From Oceanobacillus chungangensis (GTDB taxonomy: Bacteria; Bacillota; Bacilli; Bacillales; Amphibacillaceae), in NCBI RefSeq assembly GCF_003369565.1, contig NZ_PIOD01000016.1:253621-317620 (forward strand): a stretch of 64,000 bases of DNA, written 5' to 3'. The position numbers and the translations under genes are program-made. This document shows, one piece after another, positions 30,014 to 40,121 of the stretch. The notes below the pieces were generated by a model, which saw only the letters and a program-made list of their open reading frames with translations, was not told the DNA's origin and searched no databases. Position 1 is the stretch's first letter, and the number at the start of each line of letters is the position of its first letter.

Positions 30014-30328
30014 ATGAAGGGAAATATGAATAACATGATGAAGCAAATGCAAAAAATGCAAAAGAAAATGATGCAAGCACAGGATGAACTTCATGAAATG
30101 ACATTTGAAGCAACATCTGGCGGCGGAATGGTAACTGTTTCTGCTAATGGTAAAAAGGAAATTACAGATGTTCAAATTAAAGAAGAGGTTGTCGATCCAG
30201 ACGATATCGAAATGCTACAAGATCTTATTGTTGCAGCAGTAAATGATGTGATAAAGCAAGTAGATGACAAAACAAATGATACGATGGGACAATTTACAAA
30301 AGGGCTTAATGTCCCAGGAATGTTCTAA
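30014..30328 (+). CDS. yaaK: YbaB/EbfC family nucleoid-associated protein YaaK
   Basis: A 104-aa DNA-binding protein of the YbaB/EbfC family, Met- and Gln-rich at the N terminus ([17 protein letters not shown]) with the GGGMVTV beta hairpin characteristic of the family. Functions as a dimer on the nucleoid. AAGGAGG precedes the start. Between dnaX and recR, the classic arrangement. Confidence 0.95.
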   Translation: MKGNMNNMMKQMQKMQKKMMQAQDELHEMTFEATSGGGMVTVSANGKKEITDVQIKEEVVDPDDIEMLQDLIVAAVNDVIKQVDDKTNDTMGQFTKGLNVPGMF

Positions 30329-30391
30329 TCTAATCATCGTATTCGCTCGATAAGTGTGGGGATTCTATTATCATCCACATATCGTTTCAGG

Positions 30392-30438
30392 CGCCTAGCG
30401 ACAAATGAATCGAAGGTCCATTTGTCGCTGACGAGGCG
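30392..30438. other. Long hairpin in the yaaK-recR spacer
   Basis: Perfect 11-bp stem AGCGACAAATG / CATTTGTCGCT with an 11-base loop, extended by CGCCT / AGGCG after a 4-base bulge. No U-tract follows. Its right side lies about 30 bases before the recR start. Confidence 0.9.
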
Positions 30439-30468
30439 TTTCTGCTTTATCAGTAGGAGGTTTATTGA

Positions 30469-31065
30469 ATGTATTATCCAGAACCAATTTCAAAACTAAT
30501 TGATAGTTTTACAAAGCTGCCAGGGATTGGGCCAAAAACAGCCGTCCGACTGGCATTTTTTGTAATAAACATGAAAGATGATGATGTGTTCAATTTTGCA
30601 AATGCATTGGTAAATGCAAAGCGTGAATTAACTCATTGTAATGTATGCGGTAATATTACTGATCAGGATCCATGTTTAATTTGCCAGGATAATTCTCGAG
30701 ATAATTCAATTATTTGTGTTGTGCAAGATCCGAAAGATGTTATTGCAATGGAAAGAATGAAGGAGTTCCGAGGGAAGTACCATGTGCTTCACGGTGCAAT
30801 ATCACCAATGGATGGAATTGGACCAGAGGATATTAATGTTCCTGCATTACTTAATCGCCTAAAGGATGAAGAGGTAAAGGAAATTATCTTAGCAACCAAT
30901 CCAAATATTGAAGGAGAAGCGACTGCAATGTATATTTCCCGTCTAGTTAAACCATCAGGAATCAAGGCAACGAGAATTGCCCACGGATTACCTGTAGGCG
31001 GAGACTTGGAATATGCGGATGAAGTGACATTGTCTAAAGCGTTAGAAGGAAGAAGAGATTTATAG
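30469..31065 (+). CDS. recR: Recombination mediator RecR
   Basis: Ring-forming partner of RecO and RecF in gap repair (198 aa). Helix-hairpin-helix near the start ([13 protein letters not shown]), C4 zinc finger [16 protein letters not shown], and a Toprim domain ([27 protein letters not shown]). Length equals B. subtilis RecR. AGGAGG precedes ATG 30469. Confidence 0.97.
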   Translation: MYYPEPISKLIDSFTKLPGIGPKTAVRLAFFVINMKDDDVFNFANALVNAKRELTHCNVCGNITDQDPCLICQDNSRDNSIICVVQDPKDVIAMERMKEFRGKYHVLHGAISPMDGIGPEDINVPALLNRLKDEEVKEIILATNPNIEGEATAMYISRLVKPSGIKATRIAHGLPVGGDLEYADEVTLSKALEGRRDL

Positions 31066-31143
31066 AGTTTAAGTTGATACAATTAAAGCTGTAGTCTAAA
31101 TAATAAAGACAGCTAAGTTTTCTAAAAGTTAGGGGAAGCTTGC

Positions 31144-31356
31144 ATGGCTAAGAAGATTAAGAAAAGGGATGTTGATGAGGAATTATTAGATGCTATTCTT
31201 TCCTTGGAAAAGGAATGGAGACATATCGAGTCCATCGTTGAAATGAGCATTGAGCCAACACAGAGTGGGCTTGAACGAGCAAAGCTTGCACAGGCAAAAT
31301 ACTTATTCTTATTGCTTGAAGCTAGACATCGGAGAGTTAGTGCGCTAAGAGTCTAG
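31144..31356 (+). CDS. yaaL: YaaL family protein (DUF2508)
   Basis: A 70-aa, charged, helical protein of unknown function that follows recR in Bacillaceae. GGGGAAGCTTGC precedes ATG 31144. The AAGTTTTCTA motif with an AGCTGT/ACAGCT hairpin lies about 30 bases upstream. A strong terminator follows. Confidence 0.85.
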   Translation: MAKKIKKRDVDEELLDAILSLEKEWRHIESIVEMSIEPTQSGLERAKLAQAKYLFLLLEARHRRVSALRV

Positions 31357-31392
31357 CAATAGATTAGTAGAATTATCTATACGAACAATCGG

Positions 31393-31429
31393 ACAAGGGC
31401 CAGCTTTATTTCTGGTTTCCTTGTTTTTT
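31393..31429 (+). terminator. Terminator of yaaL
   Basis: ACAAGG.CCAG / CTGG...CCTTGT stem followed by TTTTTTA. Confidence 0.85.
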
Positions 31430-31676
31430 AAATTCCAGCTCCAGCGCTAAAGCGTTAGCGAGACTACCCTCACCTCACGCCATACAAAAGTGACTTGCCG
31501 ATTGGTGAAACGAGAGGTTTAGTCGCACTTATACCCTTGTGGCGAAAATTAACCGCTTATGCTCCCAAAGAGTTTCCTCTATCTCCTACGAAGGAAAGTT
31601 TAACACGTCGTCAAACCACTCCTAACTGCGGGGCGCAGTCCGTTCTTCGCTAAACTAGCTTTAAGCTTTTGTTTTT
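31430..31676 (+). repeat. Interspersed repeat family A, copy A8 (long form)
   Basis: Fused directly to the yaaL terminator U-tract. It contains TTCCAGCTCCAGCGCTAAAG, the optional module (TGCCGATTGGTGAAACGAGA, AGTCGCACTTATACCCTTG), GGGGCGCAGTCCG and CTAAACTAGCTTTAAGCTTT. It lacks the AAGAAAGTATAAAA left segment. Confidence 0.88.
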
Positions 31677-31738
31677 TTAGTTCTTTTTTCTCTATTTTAC
31701 TCATATGTACTAAGAGAGGATAGGAAAAGGGAGTTGAT

Positions 31739-32005
31739 GTGTTGGGTTCTATGATTGTGATCGGTATTATGGTTGCATTAATTATGATTTTACTCTTTGT
31801 TGGTACACCTATAAAAGCAATGCGATTTATCGGACAAGCAATCGTAAAGTTAGGGATTGGTGTTTTACTATTGTTTTTCTTTAATGTGATTGGTGGTTAC
31901 CTTGGTCTTCACATTCCTATTAATCTATTTACCGCAGTAGTTTCCGGATTCCTAGGGTTATTCGGCGTTGCGTCGCTTGCAGCTATTCATTTGTTTATTC
32001 TATAA
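31739..32005 (+). CDS. bofA: Pro-sigma-K processing inhibitor BofA
   Basis: Membrane protein (88 aa) that holds the SpoIVFB protease inactive until the forespore signal arrives. Two to three hydrophobic segments and the conserved C-terminal region (NLFTAVVSGFLGLFGVASL). The start is read as GTG 31739 with GGAG just upstream; TTG 31742 is an alternative. In B. subtilis an rRNA operon follows bofA; here csfB follows directly. Confidence 0.9.
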   Translation: MLGSMIVIGIMVALIMILLFVGTPIKAMRFIGQAIVKLGIGVLLLFFFNVIGGYLGLHIPINLFTAVVSGFLGLFGVASLAAIHLFIL

Positions 32006-32030
32006 ATTCTTTCTGCTCCCTGTATAGATT

Positions 32031-32062
32031 CCGTTAGATTAGGAGATACTGTTTTCTAACGG
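32031..32062. promoter_or_regulatory. Hairpin overlapping the csfB ribosome binding site
   Basis: CCGTTAGA (32031-32038) pairs with TCTAACGG (32055-32062). The last two G are the first bases of the GGAGGTGG ribosome binding site, so the hairpin could limit access to it. Confidence 0.55.
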
Positions 32063-32072
32063 AGGTGGGAAA

Positions 32073-32264
32073 ATGAACGTATCTAATTCCATTAAAAGCT
32101 GTGGTATTTGCGATGAAGAGAAGCGAGATGGGATCCATTTATACAATTTCTTTATTTGCAGCGAATGTGAGCATAATATGATTCATACAGAGCCAAGAGA
32201 AGAGAAATATAATTACTACCTGCAAAAATTAAAGAATATCAGTCAACCAACATTATTTTCATAG
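32073..32264 (+). CDS. csfB: Anti-sigma-G factor Gin (CsfB)
   Basis: A 63-aa zinc protein with two CxxC pairs (CGICDE and CSECEH) that inhibits sigma-G, and in B. subtilis also sigma-E, during sporulation. Sequence and size match the Gin family. Strong site GGAGGTGGG before ATG 32073, partly paired in a hairpin. In B. subtilis csfB is followed by xpaC-yaaN; here it is followed by yaaO. Confidence 0.9.
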   Translation: MNVSNSIKSCGICDEEKRDGIHLYNFFICSECEHNMIHTEPREEKYNYYLQKLKNISQPTLFS

Positions 32265-32273
32265 AATATTCGT

Positions 32274-32303
32274 GGTCTTTGCTTGCAAAGGCTTTTTTTC
32301 TTG
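32274..32303 (+). terminator. Terminator of csfB
   Basis: CTTTG / CAAAG stem with a CTTG loop, followed by GCTTTTTTTC. Short stem. ATAAATACTTTCTTACTA follows at about 32318. Confidence 0.6.
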
Positions 32304-32400
32304 TTAGTTGAGATAGTATAAATACTTTCTTACTATAGGTGACAACTAAGTTTTCTAACGTTAATATAATGGTACATAATATCGAAGGAGATTTTTCAAA

Positions 32401-33903
32401 TTGAAATTGAATCAAAATAAAGCACCACTTTTACATAAATTAAATCAATTTAAAGATAGTAACCCAATTTCCTTCCATGTACCAGGACATAAGAATGGAA
32501 CGGTTTTTCCAGATTTTGCTCGTACTTCATTTGATTCAATATTATCGATTGATTATACAGAGCTACCTGGATTGGATGATTTGCATGCACCGACAGAGGC
32601 AATTGCGGAAGCGGAGGAGTTAGCTGCCGATTTCTTTCAAGCAGATCACACCTTCTTTCTCGTTGGCGGAAGTACTGCTGGGAATTTGGCGATGATTCTA
32701 GCAACCTGTACTGTAGGAGATAAGATTATCGTTCAACGTAACTGCCATAAATCGATTATGAACGGATTGGAATTAAGTGGCGCCAAGCCAGTATTCATTG
32801 CGCCGGTATATGATGAAGCCGTCCACCGATATACAAATCCAAACATCGCGACGTTAGAGGAAGCACTCAAGAAACACCCAGATGCTAAGGCAGTTGTGCT
32901 TACCTATCCTGATTATTTTGGGAAAACCTATGATTTAAAGCAAATGGTTGATTTAGCTCACTCATATCGACTCCCAGTTTTAGTTGATGAAGCACATGGG
33001 GTTCACCTTTCATTGGGAGATCCATTCCCATCATCTGCACTAACACTTGGAGCAGATGTCGTTGTTCAGTCTGCACATAAAATGGCACCGGCAATGACGA
33101 TGGCCTCCTTTTTGCATTTCCAATCGTCGCTTGTATCTAAGGAGAAGATAGCTCATTATCTACAAATCATCCAGTCGAGCAGCCCTTCTTATCCTTTGAT
33201 GGCCTCTTTAGATGTTGCCCGCTATTATTTAGCAACATTATCTCAGAAAGTGAAGGAAGCAACGATGCAAAGTGTGTCAGCGGTTAGGGATATTATGAGT
33301 AATTTTAAAGAGTGGGATATTTTACCGATTACAGAAAAGGATGACCCTTTAAAAATAACGTTCCACGTGAAACATCAAAATAGTGCAAAAGAAATAGCAA
33401 CCCTTTTTGAAAAGGAACAGATTTATCCAGAACTTGTCACACATAACCAAATATTATTTATACATGGACTATCTCCATTTAAGGATATACCACGATTAAA
33501 TAGCGTAGTGAACCGTGTAACAAAGCAATTAATTGGAGAGTTAGGGACAACTGAAAACGTTCAGCACACTAATAATGTCAATGTGTTATTAAATGGAGCT
33601 CACTGCAAAAAAGTAGCAAATCATGCTACAATAGATATAACAATACAAAATATCCAATTGATTCAGGAACTGGAATTATCCTATCAAACCATGAATCAAT
33701 TACAATATGTGCAGGTTCCTTTCATGCAAGGAATTGGCGAAATAGCTGCTGAGGCAGTCATTCCCTACCCTCCAGGGATACCTCTAATCCTTAAAGGGGA
33801 AAGAATTACAGCAGCGCATGTAGAAATAATCGAGCAATTGCAAGAAAAAGGTGTTCGGATCCAGCAACGGGATCAGGGCATCAAGATATTTGGCACTAGA
33901 TAA
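32401..33903 (+). CDS. yaaO: Orn/Lys/Arg decarboxylase family protein YaaO
   Basis: A 500-aa PLP-dependent fold I decarboxylase. The start [10 protein letters not shown], the PLP region DEAHGVH and the lysine motif SAHKMAP are visible. It resembles YaaO/SpeA-type proteins; the substrate (arginine, lysine or ornithine) is not clear from sequence. It starts at TTG 32401 behind GAAGGAG. The AAGTTTTCTA motif lies about 50 bases upstream. tmk starts 13 bases after its stop. Confidence 0.9.
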   Translation: MKLNQNKAPLLHKLNQFKDSNPISFHVPGHKNGTVFPDFARTSFDSILSIDYTELPGLDDLHAPTEAIAEAEELAADFFQADHTFFLVGGSTAGNLAMILATCTVGDKIIVQRNCHKSIMNGLELSGAKPVFIAPVYDEAVHRYTNPNIATLEEALKKHPDAKAVVLTYPDYFGKTYDLKQMVDLAHSYRLPVLVDEAHGVHLSLGDPFPSSALTLGADVVVQSAHKMAPAMTMASFLHFQSSLVSKEKIAHYLQIIQSSSPSYPLMASLDVARYYLATLSQKVKEATMQSVSAVRDIMSNFKEWDILPITEKDDPLKITFHVKHQNSAKEIATLFEKEQIYPELVTHNQILFIHGLSPFKDIPRLNSVVNRVTKQLIGELGTTENVQHTNNVNVLLNGAHCKKVANHATIDITIQNIQLIQELELSYQTMNQLQYVQVPFMQGIGEIAAEAVIPYPPGIPLILKGERITAAHVEIIEQLQEKGVRIQQRDQGIKIFGTR

Positions 33904-33916
33904 GGAGATTTATTAC

Positions 33917-34546
33917 GTGAACGGACATTTTATAACATTTGAAGGTGGCGAGGGTGCTGGAAAGACAACAATTCTCCACTCCTTAAGTCAGAAGCTGGAG
34001 AAACAAGGTTTTGATGTGATTGCAACACGGGAACCTGGTGGAATTGAAATTTCTGAGCAAATTAGAAAAGTAATTCTCGATCCACAAAATACAAAGATGG
34101 AAGAACGGACAGAAGCATTACTATATGCAGCTGCACGGAGGCAACATTTAGTAGAAAAGGTACTTCCAGCATTAGAGCAAGGGAAGATTGTATTATGTGA
34201 TCGATTTATTGATAGTAGTCTTGCTTATCAGGGGTATGCAAGAGGGCTCGGCATAGATGAAGTGTTTGCAATCAATCAATTTGCGATTAAAGATTGCATG
34301 CCGGCTATAACTTTATTTTTTGATATCACACCAGAAAAGGGTTTAGAGCGCATCGCGTCGAATAAAGATAGAGAGAGAAATCGCCTGGATTTAGAGAATC
34401 TCGTTTTTCATGAACGTGTTTATGAAGGATATCAAAAGGTTATCGAGAAATTTCCAAATCGAATTTCAACCATTAACGCCGATCAATCACTGGAAAATGT
34501 GGAACTAGACGCAATGGCTCGAATTGATGCATATCTTAAGAAATAA
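33917..34546 (+). CDS. tmk: Thymidylate kinase
   Basis: Phosphorylates dTMP to dTDP (209 aa). P-loop [11 protein letters not shown] near residues 6-16, the DR motif [13 protein letters not shown], and a lid region (RNRLD). Longer in-frame starts reach back into yaaO, but AAGGAG nine bases before GTG 33917 decides it and gives the family length. Same operon position as in B. subtilis. Confidence 0.96.
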   Translation: MNGHFITFEGGEGAGKTTILHSLSQKLEKQGFDVIATREPGGIEISEQIRKVILDPQNTKMEERTEALLYAAARRQHLVEKVLPALEQGKIVLCDRFIDSSLAYQGYARGLGIDEVFAINQFAIKDCMPAITLFFDITPEKGLERIASNKDRERNRLDLENLVFHERVYEGYQKVIEKFPNRISTINADQSLENVELDAMARIDAYLKK

Positions 34547-34598
34547 AGGTAATATCATGGAGATTAAAGATAGATTATTACAATTCTAAGGGAGATGA

Positions 34599-34934
<336 letters not shown>

Positions 34935-34940
34935 AATATA

Positions 34941-34982
34941 TCCCAGTGTAGTGTATTTTCGGAGCGACTGTCTGGGATGACT
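34941..34982 (+). repeat. Repeat family B fragment, B4
   Basis: CCCAGTGTAGTGTATTTTCG and GAGCGACTG, a right-end fragment between darA and yaaR. Confidence 0.6.
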
Positions 34983-35037
34983 TTACACCGCTGCAAACTG
35001 GTTTGCAGTATATAAACAAAGAAAGGGGACTGTCCAT

Positions 35038-35472
35038 ATGAAGATTACAAGTGAAATACAGGCAAAGACAGAACCAAAATATATTCGTCAACCTGCATCT
35101 GATACACAAGTATTTAATAAAATGGTACAGTCCCAAGTAATAAATTTAAAGCAGCAGGAATTAGAGCAATTAATGAAGAATATTACGATACAAGGAAACA
35201 AGCTTGCTCGTTTCCGTACATTTCGTGATTTAGCAAAGTTTAAACGAATGATTAAGGACTTTCTAGGAGAGACCGTATCAAGTGGATTAGAACTTCAGAA
35301 GAAGCATAGCTTCGGTCTAACTGGACATAATCAAAAATTAACAACTGTAAAAGAAATTGACGAGAAATTACTTGAATTAACAGAAGAAATTATGAATCAA
35401 GAAAAAAAGACAGTAGATATCCTTGGCTTGATAGGTGAAATTAAAGGATTACTGATTAATTTATATACGTAA
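35038..35472 (+). CDS. yaaR: YaaR family protein (DUF327)
   Basis: A 144-aa helical protein of unknown function that lies between yaaQ and holB in Bacillaceae. No catalytic motif seen. AAAGGGGA precedes ATG 35038. The gene order is the main support. Confidence 0.88.
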   Translation: MKITSEIQAKTEPKYIRQPASDTQVFNKMVQSQVINLKQQELEQLMKNITIQGNKLARFRTFRDLAKFKRMIKDFLGETVSSGLELQKKHSFGLTGHNQKLTTVKEIDEKLLELTEEIMNQEKKTVDILGLIGEIKGLLINLYT

Positions 35473-35539
35473 TTGACAATGAAGCAAGTAAGTTGTTTTC
35501 AATTGTTAAGATACATGGAAATATTGAGGACGGGTACTT

Positions 35540-36529
35540 ATGAAAACATGGTCTGAAGTTGCTGAAGTCCAACCACTTGCAAGCAAAATTATTATGAATA
35601 GTATCAAGAAGGGCCGCATCTCTCATGCCTATTTGCTTCAAGGAGAACGAGGAACAGGCAAGGAGGCAATTGGCTTATTAATTGCAAAGGGCCTTTTTTG
35701 TGAACATAAAAATGGCATTGAGCCATGTAATGAATGTACAAACTGTAATAGAATCGCTACTCATAATCATCCAGATGTACATTGGATTGAGCCAGAGGGA
35801 GCGTCGATCAAGAAGGAACAGGTAGAGAACTTACAAAAAGAGTTTTCCTACTCGGGAATGGAATCCAATCAGAAGGCATACATCATTAAAGATGCTGATA
35901 GTCTAACCGTCAATGCATCCAATCGAATATTAAAGTTTTTGGAGGAGCCCAGTAAACAAACAACGGCAATTATGTTGACGGCAAACGGTCAGGCGATTAT
36001 ACCAACAATCAAATCCAGGTGCCAGGTGATTGAATTAAAACCATTAAACCCTAGTTCTTTTCAGCAGCAGTTAATTGAAAAAGGGATGGCGAAAGAAACG
36101 GCCGTTCTTATGAGTGCATTAACGAATAACTTGGAAGAAGCTATCGCTTGGAAAGAAGATGCGTGGTTTGCAGAAGCAAGAAAATTAATGGTACAATTGA
36201 TTAAAATATTTACAGAGCAGCATCAAGATGTTTATCTGTTTATCCATAGTCATTTGCTGGCACATTTCAAAGAGAGAGCCGAGCAAGAAAGAGGACTAGA
36301 TTTATTGCTTTTGGCTTTAAAAGATATTCTTTACTTTCATATTGGAAATGAAAAGGCAATGGTGTTCTTTAGTCCTAATGACGATTTGCTTGAGAAGGCG
36401 GCAATGATTTTTTCACAAGAGAAATTAATAGAAAGTTTAGATGCTGTCTTACATGCAAAGCGGAAATTGAAGCAGAACGTTCAGCCGACATTAGTGATGG
36501 AACAACTGATGCTTCAAATACAGGGGTGA
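35540..36529 (+). CDS. holB: DNA polymerase III subunit delta'
   Basis: Clamp-loader subunit (329 aa) related to DnaX. The P-loop is degenerate (GERGTGKEA, with Glu where Thr or Ser binds Mg), as expected for delta', which does not hydrolyse ATP. Zinc cysteines in CEHKNGIEPCNECTNC and the SRC motif IKSRCQV. GAGGACGGG precedes ATG 35540. Overall similar to the first half of dnaX at 28219. Confidence 0.95.
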   Translation: MKTWSEVAEVQPLASKIIMNSIKKGRISHAYLLQGERGTGKEAIGLLIAKGLFCEHKNGIEPCNECTNCNRIATHNHPDVHWIEPEGASIKKEQVENLQKEFSYSGMESNQKAYIIKDADSLTVNASNRILKFLEEPSKQTTAIMLTANGQAIIPTIKSRCQVIELKPLNPSSFQQQLIEKGMAKETAVLMSALTNNLEEAIAWKEDAWFAEARKLMVQLIKIFTEQHQDVYLFIHSHLLAHFKERAEQERGLDLLLLALKDILYFHIGNEKAMVFFSPNDDLLEKAAMIFSQEKLIESLDAVLHAKRKLKQNVQPTLVMEQLMLQIQG

Positions 36530-36536
36530 AAGATTA

Positions 36537-37370
36537 ATGATAGAAGTTATCGGTGTCCGCTTTAAAAAAGCGGGTAAAATATATTATTTTGATCCAGGAA
36601 TGGACAATATAGATTTAAATAGTTATGTTATTGTTGAAACAGTACGAGGCGTTGAGTTTGGAAAAGTTGTAATCAAGAATAAGCAAGTGGAAGAAGAGGA
36701 TGTTGTTCTCCCATTGAAGAAGGTATTACGGGTTGCTGATGAGAAGGACAAACTTGTAGTTGTTGAAAATCAGGAACAAGCAAAACGTGCATTCCAGGTT
36801 TGTACTAATAAGATTGTTGAACATAAGCTAGATATGAATCTAGTAGAGGTAGAATACACCTTTGACCGCAATAAGATTATTTTCTACTTTACTGCAGATG
36901 GTCGTGTTGACTTCCGAAACTTAGTAAAGGACTTAGCATCCATGTTCAAAACGCGAATCGAGCTCCGTCAAATAGGAGTTCGTGATGAAGCGAAGATGTT
37001 AGGTGGAATTGGTCCTTGTGGGAGAATGCTTTGTTGTTCAACTTTTTTGGGTGATTTCGAACCAGTATCAATTAAGATGGCAAAGGATCAAAATCTTTCC
37101 TTGAATCCAGCAAAAATATCTGGATTATGTGGTCGTTTAATGTGTTGTTTAAAGTACGAAAATGATGATTACGAGACAGCAAAACGAGAATTACCAGACA
37201 TTGGAGAGGCTATTAAGACTCCATATGGTAAGGGGAAAGTTGTTGGCCTCAATATTCTTGAAAGACTCATCCAAATTGAAGTACCTGAAAAGGAACGCGT
37301 GATTGAATATACACTGGACGAACTAATTGAAGAAGGAATAGTAGCTCAGGGCCACAAAATGAAGAGGTGA
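36537..37370 (+). CDS. ricT: PSP1-domain protein RicT (YaaT)
   Basis: A 277-aa PSP1-domain protein. In B. subtilis it works with RicA and RicF as an Fe-S complex that stimulates phosphorelay and RNase Y functions. Cys-rich stretches GPCGRMLCCSTFL and GLCGRLMCCLKYE (Fe-S ligands) are clear. Starts 7 bases after holB. Sporulation and RNA maturation context. Confidence 0.94.
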   Translation: MIEVIGVRFKKAGKIYYFDPGMDNIDLNSYVIVETVRGVEFGKVVIKNKQVEEEDVVLPLKKVLRVADEKDKLVVVENQEQAKRAFQVCTNKIVEHKLDMNLVEVEYTFDRNKIIFYFTADGRVDFRNLVKDLASMFKTRIELRQIGVRDEAKMLGGIGPCGRMLCCSTFLGDFEPVSIKMAKDQNLSLNPAKISGLCGRLMCCLKYENDDYETAKRELPDIGEAIKTPYGKGKVVGLNILERLIQIEVPEKERVIEYTLDELIEEGIVAQGHKMKR

Positions 37371-37376
37371 GTGGGC

Positions 37377-37733
37377 GTGAACAACAGGCAAATATTTGAT
37401 CAAGTATCTGATATGGAAAAGCAAATTGGTGAATTATATGAACAGCTTGGGGATCTGAAGGGGAGACTAAGTGCTTTACTGGAGGAAAACCATCGATTAG
37501 CCATGGAAAACCATAATCTAAGGAATCACTTGGATCATATCGAGGAAAGTAAAATAGATACGGCGAATGATGATAAAGCGCCTGCTAAAAAGAATAAATT
37601 ACCGAGCGAAGGCTATGATAATTTAGCGAGATTATATGATGAAGGTTTTCATATTTGTAACCTGGAATTTGGTAGTCCGCGTCGAAATGAAGATTGTATG
37701 TTTTGTCTTGAATTCTTCGACAAAACGAAATAG
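37377..37733 (+). CDS. yabA: Replication initiation control protein YabA
   Basis: Negative regulator of DnaA that binds DnaA and DnaN (118 aa). N-terminal leucine-zipper coiled coil (about residues 10-60) and a C-terminal zinc motif: His in FHICNLEF and [15 protein letters not shown] six bases before GTG 37377 supports that start over an in-frame GTG at 37371. Encoded just after ricT. Confidence 0.93.
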   Translation: MNNRQIFDQVSDMEKQIGELYEQLGDLKGRLSALLEENHRLAMENHNLRNHLDHIEESKIDTANDDKAPAKKNKLPSEGYDNLARLYDEGFHICNLEFGSPRRNEDCMFCLEFFDKTK

Positions 37734-37737
37734 TATG

Positions 37738-37769
37738 TTTAGCTGTCTCATAGGAATGGGACAGCTTTC
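37738..37769 (+). terminator. Terminator of yabA
   Basis: AGCTGTC / GACAGCT stem followed by TTCTTT. Confidence 0.82.
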
Positions 37770-37772
37770 TTT

Positions 37773-37976
37773 AGTAGGTAAGAAAGTTTAAAATTTGGCT
37801 AAATTTATTTTTATACTGGAACAGCCTCGTCCGGCTCCAGCGCCCAACAACTAGCAAACTTCGCACTCCTCCACTACGATAAGTCAACATCGACTCGTAC
37901 CTCGTCGTGTTTCCTTTATCTCATTGTGGAGTACTCCAGTTTGTACGTTGCTGAACGGGCGCTTGCGCCTTTGTTC
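37773..37976 (+). repeat. Interspersed repeat family A, copy A9
   Basis: Starts GTAGGTAAGAAAGTTTAAAA right behind the yabA terminator and continues CCTCGTCCGGCTCCAGCGCC. It ends GGGCGCTTGCGCCTTTGTTC. The middle is shorter and diverged. Confidence 0.88.
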
Positions 37977-37995
37977 CATAGAACAGGAGAATCAC

Positions 37996-38742
37996 ATGGT
38001 ACAGTTATATGATGATGAACGATTAGATTATTTATTAGCAGATGAAAGCATGCAAATTATCCAAAGTCCCACTGCCTTCGCTTTCTCCCTTGATGCAGTG
38101 TTGCTAGCGGATTTCGCCTCGATTCCATTAAAACGAGGCACTATTTTAGACCTATGCACGGGTAATGGTGTTATTCCACTACTTTTATCGAAACGAACCG
38201 TAGCAACCATAACTGGTGTTGAAATTCAGGAACGCATTTTCAATATGGCGGAAAGAAATATCGCGCTGAATCAGTTAAGTGAACAGTTACGGGTGATTCA
38301 CGGTGATTTAAAAGAAATGCAAGATGTTATTGGCCATAGTTCATTTGATGTTGTCACATGTAACCCACCATATTTTAAGACGCCATCAGCAAATGAGTAT
38401 AACCATAATGAATATTTAACGATTGCACGCCATGAAGTTCATTGTACGCTTGAGGACGTAGTAAAGGCATGTAAGCTCCATGTTCGTCCGGGTGGAAAGG
38501 TTGCTATGGTTCATCGTCCAGGAAGACTTGTTGATATTATTAGCATGTTCAGGCAATATCGAATTGAGCCGAAGCGGCTGCGGTTTGTCTATCCGAAAAA
38601 GGGAAAAGAAGCGAATATGTTGCTAGTTGAGGGAATCCGTGATGGGAAAGCAGATTTAAAGATTCTCCCTCCGCTATATATTTATAATGAAGATGGAACC
38701 TATACAGATGAAGCAAAGGAAATTATTTATGGAAGAAAATAA
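37996..38742 (+). CDS. yabB: tRNA1(Val) (adenine37-N6)-methyltransferase-like protein YabB
   Basis: A 248-aa class I SAM-dependent methyltransferase with [14 protein letters not shown] as motif I and the N6-adenine catalytic motif NPPY in VVTCNPPYF. Relatives (TrmN6) modify A37 of tRNA1(Val); substrate here is inferred. CAGGAGA seven bases before ATG 37996 decides the start; longer frames run back into copy A9. It overlaps yazA. Confidence 0.9.
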   Translation: MVQLYDDERLDYLLADESMQIIQSPTAFAFSLDAVLLADFASIPLKRGTILDLCTGNGVIPLLLSKRTVATITGVEIQERIFNMAERNIALNQLSEQLRVIHGDLKEMQDVIGHSSFDVVTCNPPYFKTPSANEYNHNEYLTIARHEVHCTLEDVVKACKLHVRPGGKVAMVHRPGRLVDIISMFRQYRIEPKRLRFVYPKKGKEANMLLVEGIRDGKADLKILPPLYIYNEDGTYTDEAKEIIYGRK

Positions 38743-39022
38743 TCATATCGTTTACATGTTAAAATGCAAGGACAATACACTTTATACCGGATATACTAAT
38801 GATCTAGAGCATCGGTTAAAGATGCATACGGAAGGAAAAGGTGCTAAGTATACGAGAGGCAGGGGACCATTCCAGGTGGTCTATATTGAAAAGCATGAGG
38901 AAAAGCAAGTAGCCATGCAGCGGGAATACCAGATAAAACAATTAACTCGAAATGGAAAAATGCATCTCATTCGAAATTGGCTGAAAGAAGTGATACAAAA
39001 TGAAAATACAAAAGAGCTTTGA
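38729..39022 (+). CDS. yazA: GIY-YIG nuclease-domain protein YazA
   Basis: A 97-aa protein with the GIY-YIG fold in the common [18 protein letters not shown] form and a downstream [15 protein letters not shown] motif (conserved Arg). Function unknown. The start at 38729 lies inside the end of yabB, with AAGGAAATTATT before it. Its end overlaps rsmI. Confidence 0.88.
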   Translation: MEENNHIVYMLKCKDNTLYTGYTNDLEHRLKMHTEGKGAKYTRGRGPFQVVYIEKHEEKQVAMQREYQIKQLTRNGKMHLIRNWLKEVIQNENTKEL

Positions 39023-39872
39023 TGATGAAACATTAGGGACAATCTATGTTGTGCCAACACCGATTGGCAATTTAGAGGATATCACTTTTCGTGCATTAAA
39101 AGTTTTAAAAAGCGTGACGGTCATCGCAGCAGAAGATACTAGAAATACAAAAAAACTGCTCAATCATTTTGAGATTCAGACACCACTGATTAGTTATCAT
39201 GAGCATAATAAGCTGAGCAGAGAGGAACAACTGCTTTCTCGTGTTGAAAGTGGCGAATCGATTGCGATTGTAAGTGATGCAGGAATGCCAGCAATATCTG
39301 ATCCTGGATTTGAATTAGTTCAATCAGCAATTGAAAGAAATCTAAAGGTTGTCGTCTTACCAGGGGCAAATGCAGCTTTATGTGCTTTAGTTGGTTCAGG
39401 ACTTCCAGCAAATGAATTCTATTTTTATGGTTTTTTGCCACGGAAGAAGAAGGATAAAGAGGCAGAATTAGAGCGATTGAAGCAACTGAAAGCAACACTA
39501 CTATTTTATGAATCACCTTACCGAATAAAGGATACATTAAGTGCAATAAATACAACGCTCGGCAATCGGCAAGTTGTACTTGCTCGTGAATTAACGAAAC
39601 GCTTTGAGGAATTTGCACGTGGTACAGCAGATGAACTCCTTACGTGGGCAAGTGATCACGAATTGAAGGGCGAATTTTGTATTGTTGTCCAGGGAAGCGA
39701 CACTGATTTTGAAGAAGTAGATGATATTTGGTGGAGTCACTTATCCGTCGTGGACCATGTGAACTATTATATCGATGATAAACAATTATCAAGTAAAGAT
39801 GCGATCAAGCAAGTCGCTGTTGAGCGAAAAATGCATAAGCGAGAAGTTTATCAAACATATCACGTGGAGTGA
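39000..39872 (+). CDS. rsmI: 16S rRNA (cytidine1402-2'-O)-methyltransferase
   Basis: Methylates C1402 of 16S rRNA (290 aa). Tetrapyrrole methylase fold with the typical VVPTPIGNLEDITFRAL start, AEDTRNTKKLL, VSDAGMPAISDPG and the LPGANAAL motif. ATG 39000 overlaps the end of yazA, so translation is probably coupled; no strong ribosome binding site is visible. Confidence 0.95.
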   Translation: MKIQKSFDDETLGTIYVVPTPIGNLEDITFRALKVLKSVTVIAAEDTRNTKKLLNHFEIQTPLISYHEHNKLSREEQLLSRVESGESIAIVSDAGMPAISDPGFELVQSAIERNLKVVVLPGANAALCALVGSGLPANEFYFYGFLPRKKKDKEAELERLKQLKATLLFYESPYRIKDTLSAINTTLGNRQVVLARELTKRFEEFARGTADELLTWASDHELKGEFCIVVQGSDTDFEEVDDIWWSHLSVVDHVNYYIDDKQLSSKDAIKQVAVERKMHKREVYQTYHVE

Positions 39873-40008
39873 AACTTGATTTGCCAGCCTGTCTTAGCGA
39901 CTTGAAATTACAGTTCGATTTCCTTCGCTGTAAGTAACATTGAGCAACGTTGCTATCACGTCTTAATATCACAGCTACAGTGGATTGAATAATTTGTGGC
40001 AAAATGAA

Positions 40009-40046
40009 AGAGAGCTGACGTGCTTGTGCAGGCGTCAGCTCTCCTT
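40009..40046. terminator. Two-way terminator between rsmI and abrB
   Basis: AGAGAGCTGACG / CGTCAGCTCTCCTT long stem. The T-run is better on the reverse strand (TCTCTTTCATTTT), suiting abrB. The 39873-40008 spacer before it shows nothing else that I recognise. Confidence 0.75.
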
Positions 40047-40121
40047 ATAACTTAATGTTATCTTATTCTAACAGATATATTTGGTTCTTGTAAACATTAT
40101 CATTATTCAGATAATATTCTT

